Source: G039029935 sp039029935 (GTDB lineage Bacteria > Chloroflexota > Anaerolineae > Caldilineales > Caldilineaceae). Taken from it: DNA of 11,586 nt. Position numbers and translations under genes: made by a program. This document shows, piece after piece, positions 1-7,471 of this stretch. The DNA lies in assembly GCA_039029935.1 (NCBI GenBank), contig JBCCFC010000303.1, positions 1-11,586 of the forward strand, given 5' to 3'. The notes beneath the pieces are model-generated. The model was given only the letters and a program-made list of their open reading frames with translations. It searched no databases and had not been told where the DNA came from. Positions within the stretch are counted from its first letter, which is position 1. Each line of letters opens with the position of its first letter.

Positions 1-6
1 CTCATG

Positions 7-15
7 TGGTATAAT
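7..15 (+). promoter_or_regulatory. Extended -10 promoter element (TGG-TATAAT)
   Basis: A perfect TATAAT at 10-15 is preceded by TGG, the extended -10 pattern of sigma-70-type promoters. Any -35 hexamer would lie before the window edge, so it cannot be tested. It points rightwards, but the first supportable reading frame starts only at 379 and a strong palindrome lies between, so what it transcribes is unclear. Confidence 0.35.
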
Positions 16-146
16 TGCGTAAGTCATTTGTTTTCTTGTCAGAGACAACGATTAAGAATGGGGGGTTACAAACAGGTGATTCATGCAAAAGTACTATTTT
101 CGTCAATGCAATGCGACGCTGCGATCTGTTGATATGTGGATGCTGA

Positions 147-335
147 ACAAAAAATAGGGGCGTACCATGTTGTGTTTATTCACAACATGGTACGCCCCTG
201 CGGATTGAATTGCATGATGCCCACATCACTATTCATTGTTCAGGTAGTACAATTGAGATTGCACCGGATTGGCAAGTGTTGATGATGGGGCAGTTGGAAC
301 AGTTTAGTAAGGTCAATTATCAGACGAGTTATTGA
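147..335 (+). pseudogene. Possible decayed reading frame, unrecognised
   Basis: The frame is open from just after a TGA at 144-146 to the TGA at 333-335. From about 198 on it reads like ordinary protein (for example STIEIAPDWQVLMMGQLEQF). Its upstream part runs through the 156-199 palindrome, which would be a poor coding sequence, and no start codon with a ribosome site precedes the plausible part. It could be the 3' end of a gene whose front was lost when the palindrome arrived, or chance. No family recognised. Confidence 0.25.
156..199. repeat. Perfect palindrome, 19-bp stem, 6-nt loop
   Basis: AGGGGCGTACCATGTTGTG at 156-174 is the exact reverse complement of 181-199, with loop TTTATT. An A-run precedes it but no T-run follows, so it is not a textbook intrinsic terminator. 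Arms starting GGGGCG and ending CGCCCC are typical of short dispersed palindromes in Chloroflexota and Cyanobacteria genomes (general knowledge). No target duplication was seen at its edges. It may also act as a transcript-stabilising or terminating hairpin. Confidence 0.75.
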
Positions 336-378
336 CAAATGAAATGATAGCAGTTGATGTCAGATTGAGAGGTCGTTT

Positions 379-1886
379 ATGCAGTTACAATATCCATTAG
401 CAGAAAGAATCGGTGCTCCGTCATTACTCGTTGGCCGTGAAAAAGAGTTTAAGGAATTACACGAATGGATTGCCCGCATTCCTGACAGGCTGTCAAAGTA
501 GCGCGCCTTATTAGGGCGCCGCAAAAGTGGCAAAACAGCCATCCTGCAACGTATCTTTAACGAGCTTTGGTCCGCCAATGAGATGGTGATTCCCTTTTAT
601 ATCAGCATTCCCGAATCAAGGATTTGGCATCAGGATTTTGCCTCGCTCTATTACCGCACGTTTGCTACGCAGTATATCTCTTTCCGCGAAAGAGACCTAG
701 AATTGGTCCGAAATGATCCGCTTGAGTTACAGGATATTTTGACGTATGGCAAAACCCACAATCTATCCCCCATGATTCGCCAAGCGCAGTCAATGCTTAT
801 GAATGAAGAACGCGGACGATCTGGCTTGATGTGGGAAACAGCCTATCATGCACCCCATCGCACCGTAGATGTCCGTAATGAACGTATTTTGGTGATGATC
901 GATGAGTTTCAGTATCTCTCAACCAATATTTACATGGATGAGGCAACTGAAACTTCCCCAAATACAACCATGCCGGGCAGCTATCACCATGTCTCCGAGT
1001 CCAAGATCGCCCCATGCTCGTGGCTGGCTCCTATGTTGGTCCAGAGGGCACCCCGATGAAAGATATCATGCGTCGCCATCTCAGAGCAGGGCGACTCAGC
1101 CGTCGCTTTATTTCTCCCTATTTAGAAGAGGACGAGGGGTTGGACGCGGTGTACAAATATGCTGAGGTCTATAAAGTCCCAATCTCCAATGACACAGCCT
1201 ATAATATCAACGACCTTTGTGGCTATGATCCTTTCTTTATTTCCTGTGTCATTCAAAGCGATTGCCCTGAAAAAGATTTAACCAAGCCCAAAGGCGTGAC
1301 GGCAACGGTGGACTATGAAGTTCAAACGCCAACGTCAGAATTGGCGGATACATGGTATGAGTATATTCAGGATACTGTCAAACGTATCAACGAAAGGTCT
1401 GGCAAACAGATTCTGCTACATCTGAGCAAATATAATGACCGCACGTGGACGCCGAAGCAGCTGAAAGAGGCGTTGCATCTCGAAGATGATGAAAACAGCA
1501 TCCATGAAAAGCTGATTGCATTGGCGAAGGGTGATTTGATTCAAGACCATTCCGTCAGTATTCGTTTTCAAGGGTTGAAGGATGGGACGCTGAGTCTGAT
1601 TTTGCATCATCATTTTGCAGAAGAAATCAAAGACTATCAGCCTGATTTACGTGCTGATTTTGAGAAGAAGCTGGCACAATCCGAAGCGAAACGGCGTTCG
1701 ATCCAAAACAAATACAACGACCTTGTAGGCAAAACAGCAGAACATTATCTTGCCACACAGATGAAGACACGTAAACGCTTTAAATTGAGCGCGTTTTTCA
1801 ATGACGTGCCGACTGGCGACCCCTATGACAAGCGACTGAATATGCACGATGTACGCACTCGTGTCTATATTCAACGGGAGGATGGA
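379..1886 (+). pseudogene. P-loop (AAA/archaeal-ATPase-like) ATP-binding protein, broken
   Basis: The ATG at 379 has a good ribosome site (GAGAGG, 367-372, 6-nt spacer). The frame begins MQLQYPLAERIGAPSLLVGRE, with the VGRE box usual before the P-loop in this ATPase class. Walker A GRRKSGKT is at 514-537 (residue 46 on) and Walker B ILVMIDEF has its Asp codon at 901 (residue 175). The C-terminal half, roughly from 1380, has winged-helix-like and RVYIQREDG segments. Three lesions are visible: an in-frame TAG at 499-501, just before Walker A; loss of one base in the CCCC run at 1010-1013, which moves the coding frame from +1 to +3 (SESKIAP then MLVAGSYVG); and loss of homology after about 1886, where the frame runs on into antisense of the neighbouring pentapeptide gene. 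Relatives usually continue into a nuclease-like C-terminal domain (family knowledge, from memory). Either single-base lesion could be a sequencing error; together they argue for a pseudogene. Confidence 0.8.
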
Positions 1887-2227
1887 TCGAGGATGGCACC
1901 ACTCAAGTTGCTTTCCACCACCTGCACACCTTGCAGCATGGCTCCAGTCAAGTTTGCACCGGATAACGTTGTGTTGTTCATGGTTACACAGACCAGTTGC
2001 ACACCAATGAGATCTGCGCCATTGAGTGAGACGCCTGTGAGGTTTGCGCCTGTGAGGTTTGCGCCACGCAAATCTGCGCCATCCAAATTGGCGGCTGCAG
2101 CGGGATTCAGCGGATCACCGAGTTTTGCACCCGATAAATTGGTGCCGACAAGATTGGCACCGCGTAGATTCGCCCCCGTCAACTCTGCACCAGAGAGGTG
2201 TACACCCCACAGCCGTGCGCCAATTAA
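1871..2227 (-). pseudogene. Pentapeptide-repeat protein, 3' part of split gene
   Basis: This frame encodes tandem A(D/N)LXX-type pentapeptides (for example AELTG ANLRG ANLVG TNLSG, then DGADL RGANL TGANL TGVSL) that fold as a right-handed beta-helix; the register is broken once around GDPLNPAAAA. It ends NLSGAILDPSSR with TGA at 1871-1873. The frame stays open up to 2305, but the extra codons lie in the palindromic element, so a free-standing start there (TTG) is doubtful. Joined across the element to 2319-2732 it gives one continuous protein. Its 3' end meets the truncated 3' end of the ATPase pseudogene tail to tail. Function of the ancestral protein is unknown; pentapeptide proteins are often scaffolds or effector domains. 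Confidence 0.75.
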
Positions 2228-2333
2228 GGAACACGGATTAAATAAGACCCAGAACTTGTCATTCCTGCTCCTGTCTTCACAGGGGCAGGAATGACGAAAT
2301 TGCAAGTTTCCGGTTTTATTAAATCCTCATTCC
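2228..2333. mobile_element. MITE-like palindromic element with TAA target duplication
   Basis: A 106-bp imperfect palindrome. The outer arms GGAACACGGATTAAATAAGA (2228-2247) and the reverse complement of 2314-2333 match at most positions, and the core is a 17-bp stem (2258-2274 with 2279-2295, one wobble pair) around loop CTTC. It is flanked by TAA at 2225-2227 and TAA at 2334-2336, consistent with a 3-bp target duplication. It carries no gene. Removing 109 bp (element plus one TAA) joins the two pentapeptide frames exactly, which supports these borders. The terminal GGATTTAA supplies the premature TAA (2319-2321) of the upstream half. Confidence 0.75.
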
Positions 2334-2732
2334 TAAGCGAGCATCCAGCAACAATGCGGCGGTGAGGTTTACTTTGGTCAAGTCTACACGGGTGAGGATG
2401 GCTTCGTTGAGATTTGCGCCAGAGAAATCAGCACCATCTAATTGTGCGCCGCTAAAATCAACGCGATAGAGGTTGCTTCCACGCAGCTTTGCGCCCGACA
2501 CATTGGCACCGATGAGGGTGACATCAGATAAGTCTGCACCGGATAAGTCCGCATTTTTGAGGTTTGTCTGGCTTAAATTGCTGCCCGACAGTGTCGCACC
2601 CGTTAAGCTGGCATCCCTCGGAAATGCGGCGGGCTTGCTCTCTGCACTTGCTTTCGCTCGGTCACCCGTCGCCCTTGCGTAAGCTACACATTTTGAGCCA
2701 CTGTCAAGGTTTGTGGGTCTTACCTTATACAT
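2319..2732 (-). pseudogene. Pentapeptide-repeat protein, 5' part of split gene
   Basis: The frame runs from ATG 2732 to the TAA at 2319, which lies inside the palindromic element. From about residue 40 it is regular pentapeptide repeat (SLTGA TLSGS NLSQT NLKNA DLSGA DL...). Without the element the text would read ...ALLLD ARLIG ARLWG VHLSG AELTG..., in perfect five-residue register with the downstream half, giving about 250 residues in all. Residues 12-40 are Ala/Lys/Arg-rich and not pentapeptide-like, and the DNA there (about 2620-2690) is more GC-rich than its surroundings. No clear ribosome site precedes the ATG (AAAACAA), so the start is uncertain. As it stands, a C-terminally truncated product of 137 residues could still be made. 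Confidence 0.7.
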
Positions 2733-2959
2733 TTGTTTTTTACGTGTTTTTGCGCTTTCATCTCACCGCATAGTCTTTACACGCTAACGAGTTTGAATCC
2801 GATATTTTTTATCCGCTCGTGTATTTCTCGCAAACCTGTCGTTTAAGGTATGATGAAGAAACTGAGTTTTCTACAAAAATTCAGTTTAGTTATTCTTGAG
2901 TACACTGCTGCCAACTTCGCTGCGACTAGACAAGTATATTGAACAAGCATGAGGAAAAA
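2733..2959. other. Intergenic region between divergent genes
   Basis: This gap separates the leftward pentapeptide gene from the rightward metallopeptidase/VWA gene and should hold both promoters. I see a TATGAT -10-like hexamer on the + strand at 2849-2854 without a convincing -35, a hairpin (2859-2887) and the GAGG ribosome site at 2951-2954. Nothing else supportable. Confidence 0.5.
2859..2887 (+). promoter_or_regulatory. 5'-leader hairpin near a TATGAT -10
   Basis: AAACTGAGTTTT (2859-2870) pairs with AAAATTCAGTTT (2876-2887) with one wobble, around loop CTACA. A TATGAT at 2849-2854 would place transcription start at about 2861, so the hairpin would sit at the very 5' end of the metallopeptidase/VWA mRNA. 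The stem is AT-rich, so it may instead be an operator-like dyad or chance. Confidence 0.35.
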
Positions 2960-5900
2960 ATGATGAATCGGAAATCAAATGGCAACCGTCTAGGCGTTGC
3001 CTACACATTTGTCTTAGTGACAGGGCTGTTGCTCTCTGCGTGGGGCTTCCAACAAGGGGCACCCAGCGTCTATGGACACAGTAATGCGCCACATGTGCCG
3101 GAGCAGCCAGATAATGTGGCCTGTCGCCCGCAAGATGGCAAGGCTGACCGTGTGCGTGTGAGTTGGGATGACACCAATGAGGGCGAGGCTGAATATCACG
3201 TCTATCGTAAGGCTGTGGATGCGGATGAGTGGGGAGATCCGGTGGCGACGGTCAGTGATGGCACAAGCTGGATCGATGAGAATGCGGGCGGGGATGTCTA
3301 TCATTACCGTGTGACAGCGGATGATGGCGACGAAACCACCCCAGGCGCGGACCAAACCTGCCGTGAGCCGTTACTGCTGGACAGTGCAGAGGGCAACTAT
3401 CGCATGTACTATCGCCTAACCGAATGTCCTGACCATGACGGCAAATCGGTCTGTACAGAAAACATCAACGTCGATGGCAATAACAAACATGCGCAACAGA
3501 TACTGGACGACAGCGAGGACTATCGCGCCGAACTCATGGAACTGGGCTTTAATGACCCTGGATTCTTTAACAACGAGAAGCCATTTCCGCTTGACTTTTT
3601 CCCTTGCAACAATGGCTGTGCCAATGGCGACGGCATCCAATATCCACCAGACAACTTCTTGGGGACTGACTATAACCCTGATACTGGTGGTGGCGAGGAC
3701 TACGAGGTCTTTGTCATCGCACATGAGATTTTCCACAAAGTGCAAGGGTCACATGGCGGTGGTGGTGCGGACCCCTTCTATAAGTGGCTGATTGAGGGGC
3801 AGGCACGTTCCATTGAGGACAAGGTGTGTATTTTTGAGACAGCGGCACAATGCGAAATTTGGGATGAGCAGGTGAACCAATGGTATGTGGGGCAGGTTAA
3901 CTCCTATCTAGGCAAAACAGAGATCAGCCTCATGGAGCAATCCTACGATGCAGCCCTCTTTTGGACCTATGTTGTCGAGCAGTTTGCCGACACGATGACC
4001 GTCGAGCCAGACTATGGCATGGATGTGCTGCTACGCTATTGGCAACAAAACGAGGAGAATAAAGATAATGGTAACGCCAAAGACGGCATCGAAACGCTCA
4101 ATGACACCCTAGAACAAAAGATTGGCTCATCACGCCGTTTCAAAGACATTTTTCAGGATTTTGCGGTGGCGGTCTATGCCAAAGATTTGGTCTCCATCAA
4201 CGATGCCTCGAATATGCAAATCTATAACTTTATCGACGAAGAGAACTGTCCGACCTGTGCCTATAACAAGGTCAAGCTTACGGTCGATGACACGATTGAC
4301 CCTGATGAGAGCATTCTGGGAACAGAGGCAGTTGATGCATGGGGGATGCGCTACTTTGAGCTGGACCTCAACCCCGCCGTTCCATCTGTGCATATCAAGG
4401 TTGAAGCGCTGGCGGGGACACCTCATGCGCTCTACTATCATGTGCTGGCAATCAAGAACAACGACATTGTTGAGCAGTGGAGCGATGAGGGGGACGAGTT
4501 TGAATTAAGCGTCTTCAACATTGACCCTGTTTATGACCGTCTTGTGCTGGTTGTGGCTGGGATGGAGCATAACGTCAACTTTAACTATGGCTTTAACTTG
4601 GCCGATGGGCTGTTTATCAACACACCCAATGCCCAGTTTCAAGCGCAGGCAGGTGAGGCAACATCACCCAAGAAAATCATGATTCAGCTAGAGGTCGTTG
4701 GGCCAGACCAATCGCCGCTTGAAGGCATTGACACGAGTCAATTTTCGATTACGGTTGGCAGCACAGTGGTCAACCCGCCTGTCAACGTCGGTGACAACGC
4801 CATCGTCGCCTCAACCTACAATGCGGGGAAATATTGGCTGGTGGTGCGCGCACCGGATAGCCCCGGCTGCACAACCTGTGATCTGACAGTTGCCTATGGT
4901 CCCTACACAGACACCGAAGCGGATGCCATTGTCTATGGCGATGATCCCGATACCGACAACATGATCATCATCGACCGCTCTGGGAGTATGGAGGGCAATA
5001 AAATTGAAGCGGCTAAGAATGCTGCTGCTCTCTATGTCGATTCGTATGATGTGGGGGACCGCATTGGTGTCACCAGCTATAATGATGCACCACAAAATGA
5101 GTTTAGTTTAACCGGGTGGAATAACACTACGCGTGAACAGGCGCAGCAGGCGATTCAAGATTTGGATGACCCTGATGGTGCAACCGCCATTGGTGCGGCC
5201 CTGCGTGATGGTATGGAGCGATTGGTGGCGCAGGATAGCCCCAACCCTGCTTGGTCAATGGTACTTCTCTCCGATGGACAAGATACGGTCGAGGATACCG
5301 CTGACCACATTCCAGAATTTATCGAGGAGTATGATGCGCGCGACGATGCTGGCGACCAAGTGCCTATCATCCATGTGGTCGCCATCGGTGATGATGCCGA
5401 TGGCGTAGCCCTACAACAAGTGACCGATGAGGCTAACGGGTTGTTCCAGTGGCTCCCTGAATCGAGTGGTCTGATGGGTGCGAGCATAGGAGCGGCACAG
5501 CAGACACTCTTTCCACTCGATCTTAGCGAAATTTACCGTGTCTTTGCTGAGACAGTCATCGGTGAACAGCAGATTTATGCAGCGAAGGGTGATATTGTCG
5601 ATGCACAGTCAGAGGTGCATACGCTCACTGTTGATGGTGGAGCCAGCCAACTGGTGGTTTCGTATGCCTATGTTTACACGGGTATTGGCATCCCCTGGAC
5701 CATAAAAATTCGCCAACCCGACGACTCGCAGATCGGACCACCCACACTGGTCGGTGACCAACACCTAGTCTGGCGCATCCCTGCACCACAACAGGGTGAC
5801 TGGACGGTGACAGTCAGCCCAATTATCCCTGGTGTCACGGCTGCATCTACCGACCAAAACCCAAGGACTGATTTTTTAGTCGAAGCCTCACTAATTAGTG

Positions 5901-7273
5901 ACTTGACCATGAATGTCTTTTTGGGCTTACCCATCGAGGATCGCATTGCGAGCAGACCGATGCCGATATTGGTTTCATTGACTGACATCGCGGCCATTAC
6001 AGGGGCAACCGTGCAGGCAACCAGCATCCGCACAGGCGAGGTGGTCACGCTCTTTGACGATGGTCAACATGGTGATGGCGCAGCCAACGATGGCTTTTAT
6101 GGCGGCTTGATCAAGCAGACACATCAAGCGGGTGGCTATAGCGTGATTGTCGATGCCGATGGTACATCACAACTGTCTGGTGACTTTGACCGCCGTGCGC
6201 GTGTCGCCTTTTACATGGCTGATGCACCTGATGGCGACGGCGACAGGTTGCCCGATTGGTGGGAAGGTGACTGTATGGACCCAACTGTCGTAGACTATGA
6301 CGAAGACCCGGACAACGATGACCTCATCAACGCGGATGAGTTTGTCAACCAGACCGATCCGTGTGATCCAGACACCGATGACGGTGGCGAAAGCGATGGC
6401 TCCGAGGTGAGACGAGGCAATGATCCGCTGCTACCAAGCGATGACTTTAACCGCCCACCGCGACTCAAGGCATGGGCTGGGGCAGGCAAAGTCACTGTCT
6501 ATGTGAGTATCCCTGATGTCTCATCCAAACTGACCATCTATCGCGCGACGTCGGTTGACGGCCCCTTCAGTGTTGTCAACAACGGTGTCGAGGGGAATTA
6601 TTGGGTTGACACACGAGTGGGGAATGGAAAAACCTATTGCTACCGTGCCACCGCCGCTGGACGTGCCACCAGTGGTCCATCAAATATCAGTTGCGCCACA
6701 CCCAACAGCGACCCATATCCACCACACGGTGTGATTACCCTGCAACCCGGTGTGACAGAGCCATTACCGACGACGGCCAAATTGATACTTGATGGTGAGG
6801 ATGATCCGGCCACAGAGGAACATGCACCCTTTGACGGCGCACTCCTAGACACAGAAGCGACAGAGAGCGGTGTGGTTGAGATGCAGATATCCAATCGGGC
6901 GGACTTTACCGATGTCAAGTGGGAGCCGTATGCAACGACCAAGGAATGGGCCTTTGCCCCCAATGAGCATGGGCAGGCAACGGTCTATGCGCGCTTCCGC
7001 GATGGCGCAGGTAATGTCTCGGATGTCGCCTCATTGGTGGTGATGGTTGAGATGGAGAGTGTGCCTGTGGCGACGGAAACGCCTGTACCGACAGATACGC
7101 CTGTTGCGACGAGTACGCCTGTGCCGGTGGATACACCAGTAACTACGGCGACGCCGACCAGCACACCACGTGTAACGGATACGCCTGTACCCAGCAATAC
7201 ACCGCAGCCGACCAGTACGCCTCTGCCACCGGATTCCAGAGTCAATGTGTTGTTGCCATTTGTCGCAAGGTAA
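2960..7273 (+). CDS. Secreted CLCA-like zinc metallopeptidase/VWA multidomain protein
   Basis: A predicted exported protein of 1437 residues. ATG 2960 (or 2963) is preferred over the upstream in-frame TTG at 2939 because GAGG at 2951-2954 precedes it. Residues 1-40 form a signal peptide (basic MMNRKSNGNR, then a hydrophobic stretch at 11-29). Then: FnIII-like domain (~48-135); zincin domain (~140-430) with HEIFH at 255-259 and a third-ligand candidate Glu279 in WLIEGQA, a gluzincin-like spacing; beta-rich domains (~435-655); VWA domain (~665-850) with a complete MIDAS (DRSGS from Asp672, Thr742, Asp772 in LLSDGQD); beta domain containing DDGQHGDGAANDGFY (~1033); Asp-rich thrombospondin-type-3-like Ca-binding stretch (~1090-1160); FnIII/Ig-like domains (~1165-1365); Pro/Thr stalk from about 1368; and the tail VNVLLPFVAR. 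Several paired Cys (CNNGC, CPTC, CTTC) suit an extracellular, disulfide-bearing protein. Substrate unknown. It lies alone, convergent with the Uma2 gene; no lesion was seen. Confidence 0.85.
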   Translation: MMNRKSNGNRLGVAYTFVLVTGLLLSAWGFQQGAPSVYGHSNAPHVPEQPDNVACRPQDGKADRVRVSWDDTNEGEAEYHVYRKAVDADEWGDPVATVSDGTSWIDENAGGDVYHYRVTADDGDETTPGADQTCREPLLLDSAEGNYRMYYRLTECPDHDGKSVCTENINVDGNNKHAQQILDDSEDYRAELMELGFNDPGFFNNEKPFPLDFFPCNNGCANGDGIQYPPDNFLGTDYNPDTGGGEDYEVFVIAHEIFHKVQGSHGGGGADPFYKWLIEGQARSIEDKVCIFETAAQCEIWDEQVNQWYVGQVNSYLGKTEISLMEQSYDAALFWTYVVEQFADTMTVEPDYGMDVLLRYWQQNEENKDNGNAKDGIETLNDTLEQKIGSSRRFKDIFQDFAVAVYAKDLVSINDASNMQIYNFIDEENCPTCAYNKVKLTVDDTIDPDESILGTEAVDAWGMRYFELDLNPAVPSVHIKVEALAGTPHALYYHVLAIKNNDIVEQWSDEGDEFELSVFNIDPVYDRLVLVVAGMEHNVNFNYGFNLADGLFINTPNAQFQAQAGEATSPKKIMIQLEVVGPDQSPLEGIDTSQFSITVGSTVVNPPVNVGDNAIVASTYNAGKYWLVVRAPDSPGCTTCDLTVAYGPYTDTEADAIVYGDDPDTDNMIIIDRSGSMEGNKIEAAKNAAALYVDSYDVGDRIGVTSYNDAPQNEFSLTGWNNTTREQAQQAIQDLDDPDGATAIGAALRDGMERLVAQDSPNPAWSMVLLSDGQDTVEDTADHIPEFIEEYDARDDAGDQVPIIHVVAIGDDADGVALQQVTDEANGLFQWLPESSGLMGASIGAAQQTLFPLDLSEIYRVFAETVIGEQQIYAAKGDIVDAQSEVHTLTVDGGASQLVVSYAYVYTGIGIPWTIKIRQPDDSQIGPPTLVGDQHLVWRIPAPQQGDWTVTVSPIIPGVTAASTDQNPRTDFLVEASLISDLTMNVFLGLPIEDRIASRPMPILVSLTDIAAITGATVQATSIRTGEVVTLFDDGQHGDGAANDGFYGGLIKQTHQAGGYSVIVDADGTSQLSGDFDRRARVAFYMADAPDGDGDRLPDWWEGDCMDPTVVDYDEDPDNDDLINADEFVNQTDPCDPDTDDGGESDGSEVRRGNDPLLPSDDFNRPPRLKAWAGAGKVTVYVSIPDVSSKLTIYRATSVDGPFSVVNNGVEGNYWVDTRVGNGKTYCYRATAAGRATSGPSNISCATPNSDPYPPHGVITLQPGVTEPLPTTAKLILDGEDDPATEEHAPFDGALLDTEATESGVVEMQISNRADFTDVKWEPYATTKEWAFAPNEHGQATVYARFRDGAGNVSDVASLVVMVEMESVPVATETPVPTDTPVATSTPVPVDTPVTTATPTSTPRVTDTPVPSNTPQPTSTPLPPDSRVNVLLPFVAR
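7063..7270 (+). other. Pro/Thr-rich stalk plus C-terminal VNVLLPFVAR tail
   Basis: The last ~70 codons of the metallopeptidase/VWA gene encode repeated TPVPTDTPV-like units with no aromatic residues, followed by a short hydrophobic end with a final Arg. Many exported Chloroflexota proteins end this way (PT-rich linker, then a motif like (V/I)YLPLV.R), as I recall; a surface-sorting or anchoring role is inference. The DNA is a degenerate repeat (acgcctgta, acgcctgtt), prone to length change. Confidence 0.6.
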
Positions 7274-7283
7274 TGTGCTGGAC

Positions 7284-7343
7284 ACATGACTGGCGAATTT
7301 CGTACAGTCTGGTGTACTGTATTCTAAAATTTGCCAATCATGT
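7284..7343. terminator. Long palindrome downstream of the metallopeptidase/VWA gene
   Basis: ACATGACTGGCGAATTT (7284-7300) pairs with AAATTTGCCAATCATGT (7327-7343) with two wobbles, and TACAGT/ACTGTA forms an inner stem around CTGGTGT. It begins 10 bp after the stop codon, between two convergent genes. It has no T-run on either side, so a bidirectional terminator or a dispersed palindromic repeat are both possible. Confidence 0.5.
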
Positions 7344-7384
7344 TAAGGCGATTTCTACAAAAGAATGCCCCAGATGGATAGTGT

Positions 7385-7422
7385 CTTCTTAGGGGCTTGA
7401 ACTATCAAGCCTCTAAGAGAAG
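7385..7422. terminator. Second hairpin between convergent genes
   Basis: TTAGGGGCTTGA (7389-7400) pairs with TCAAGCCTCTAA (7405-7416) around loop ACTA, with one wobble; CTTC/GAAG extends it after a 2-nt bulge, and AAAGAATG (7360-7367)/CATTCTTT (7429-7436) could add an outer stem. Its position 50 bp past the Uma2 stop suits a Uma2 terminator on the minus strand or a bidirectional one. Confidence 0.45.
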
Positions 7423-7471
7423 TCGGTACATTCTTTGCTGGAATTCTTCTAAAGAGCAAAATTGTACTTAC

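Noticed and set aside
58..132. A 24-codon frame starting ATGGGGGGT
   Set aside because: No ribosome site, no recognisable sequence, too short to support.
1887..2294. C-terminal extension of the ATPase frame
   Set aside because: It is the complementary strand of the pentapeptide repeats, whose codons happen to be stop-free on the other strand.
7031..7287. Minus-strand frames rich in Val/Gly or Arg opposite the PT stalk
   Set aside because: Complement of low-complexity Thr/Pro codons; no independent coding evidence.
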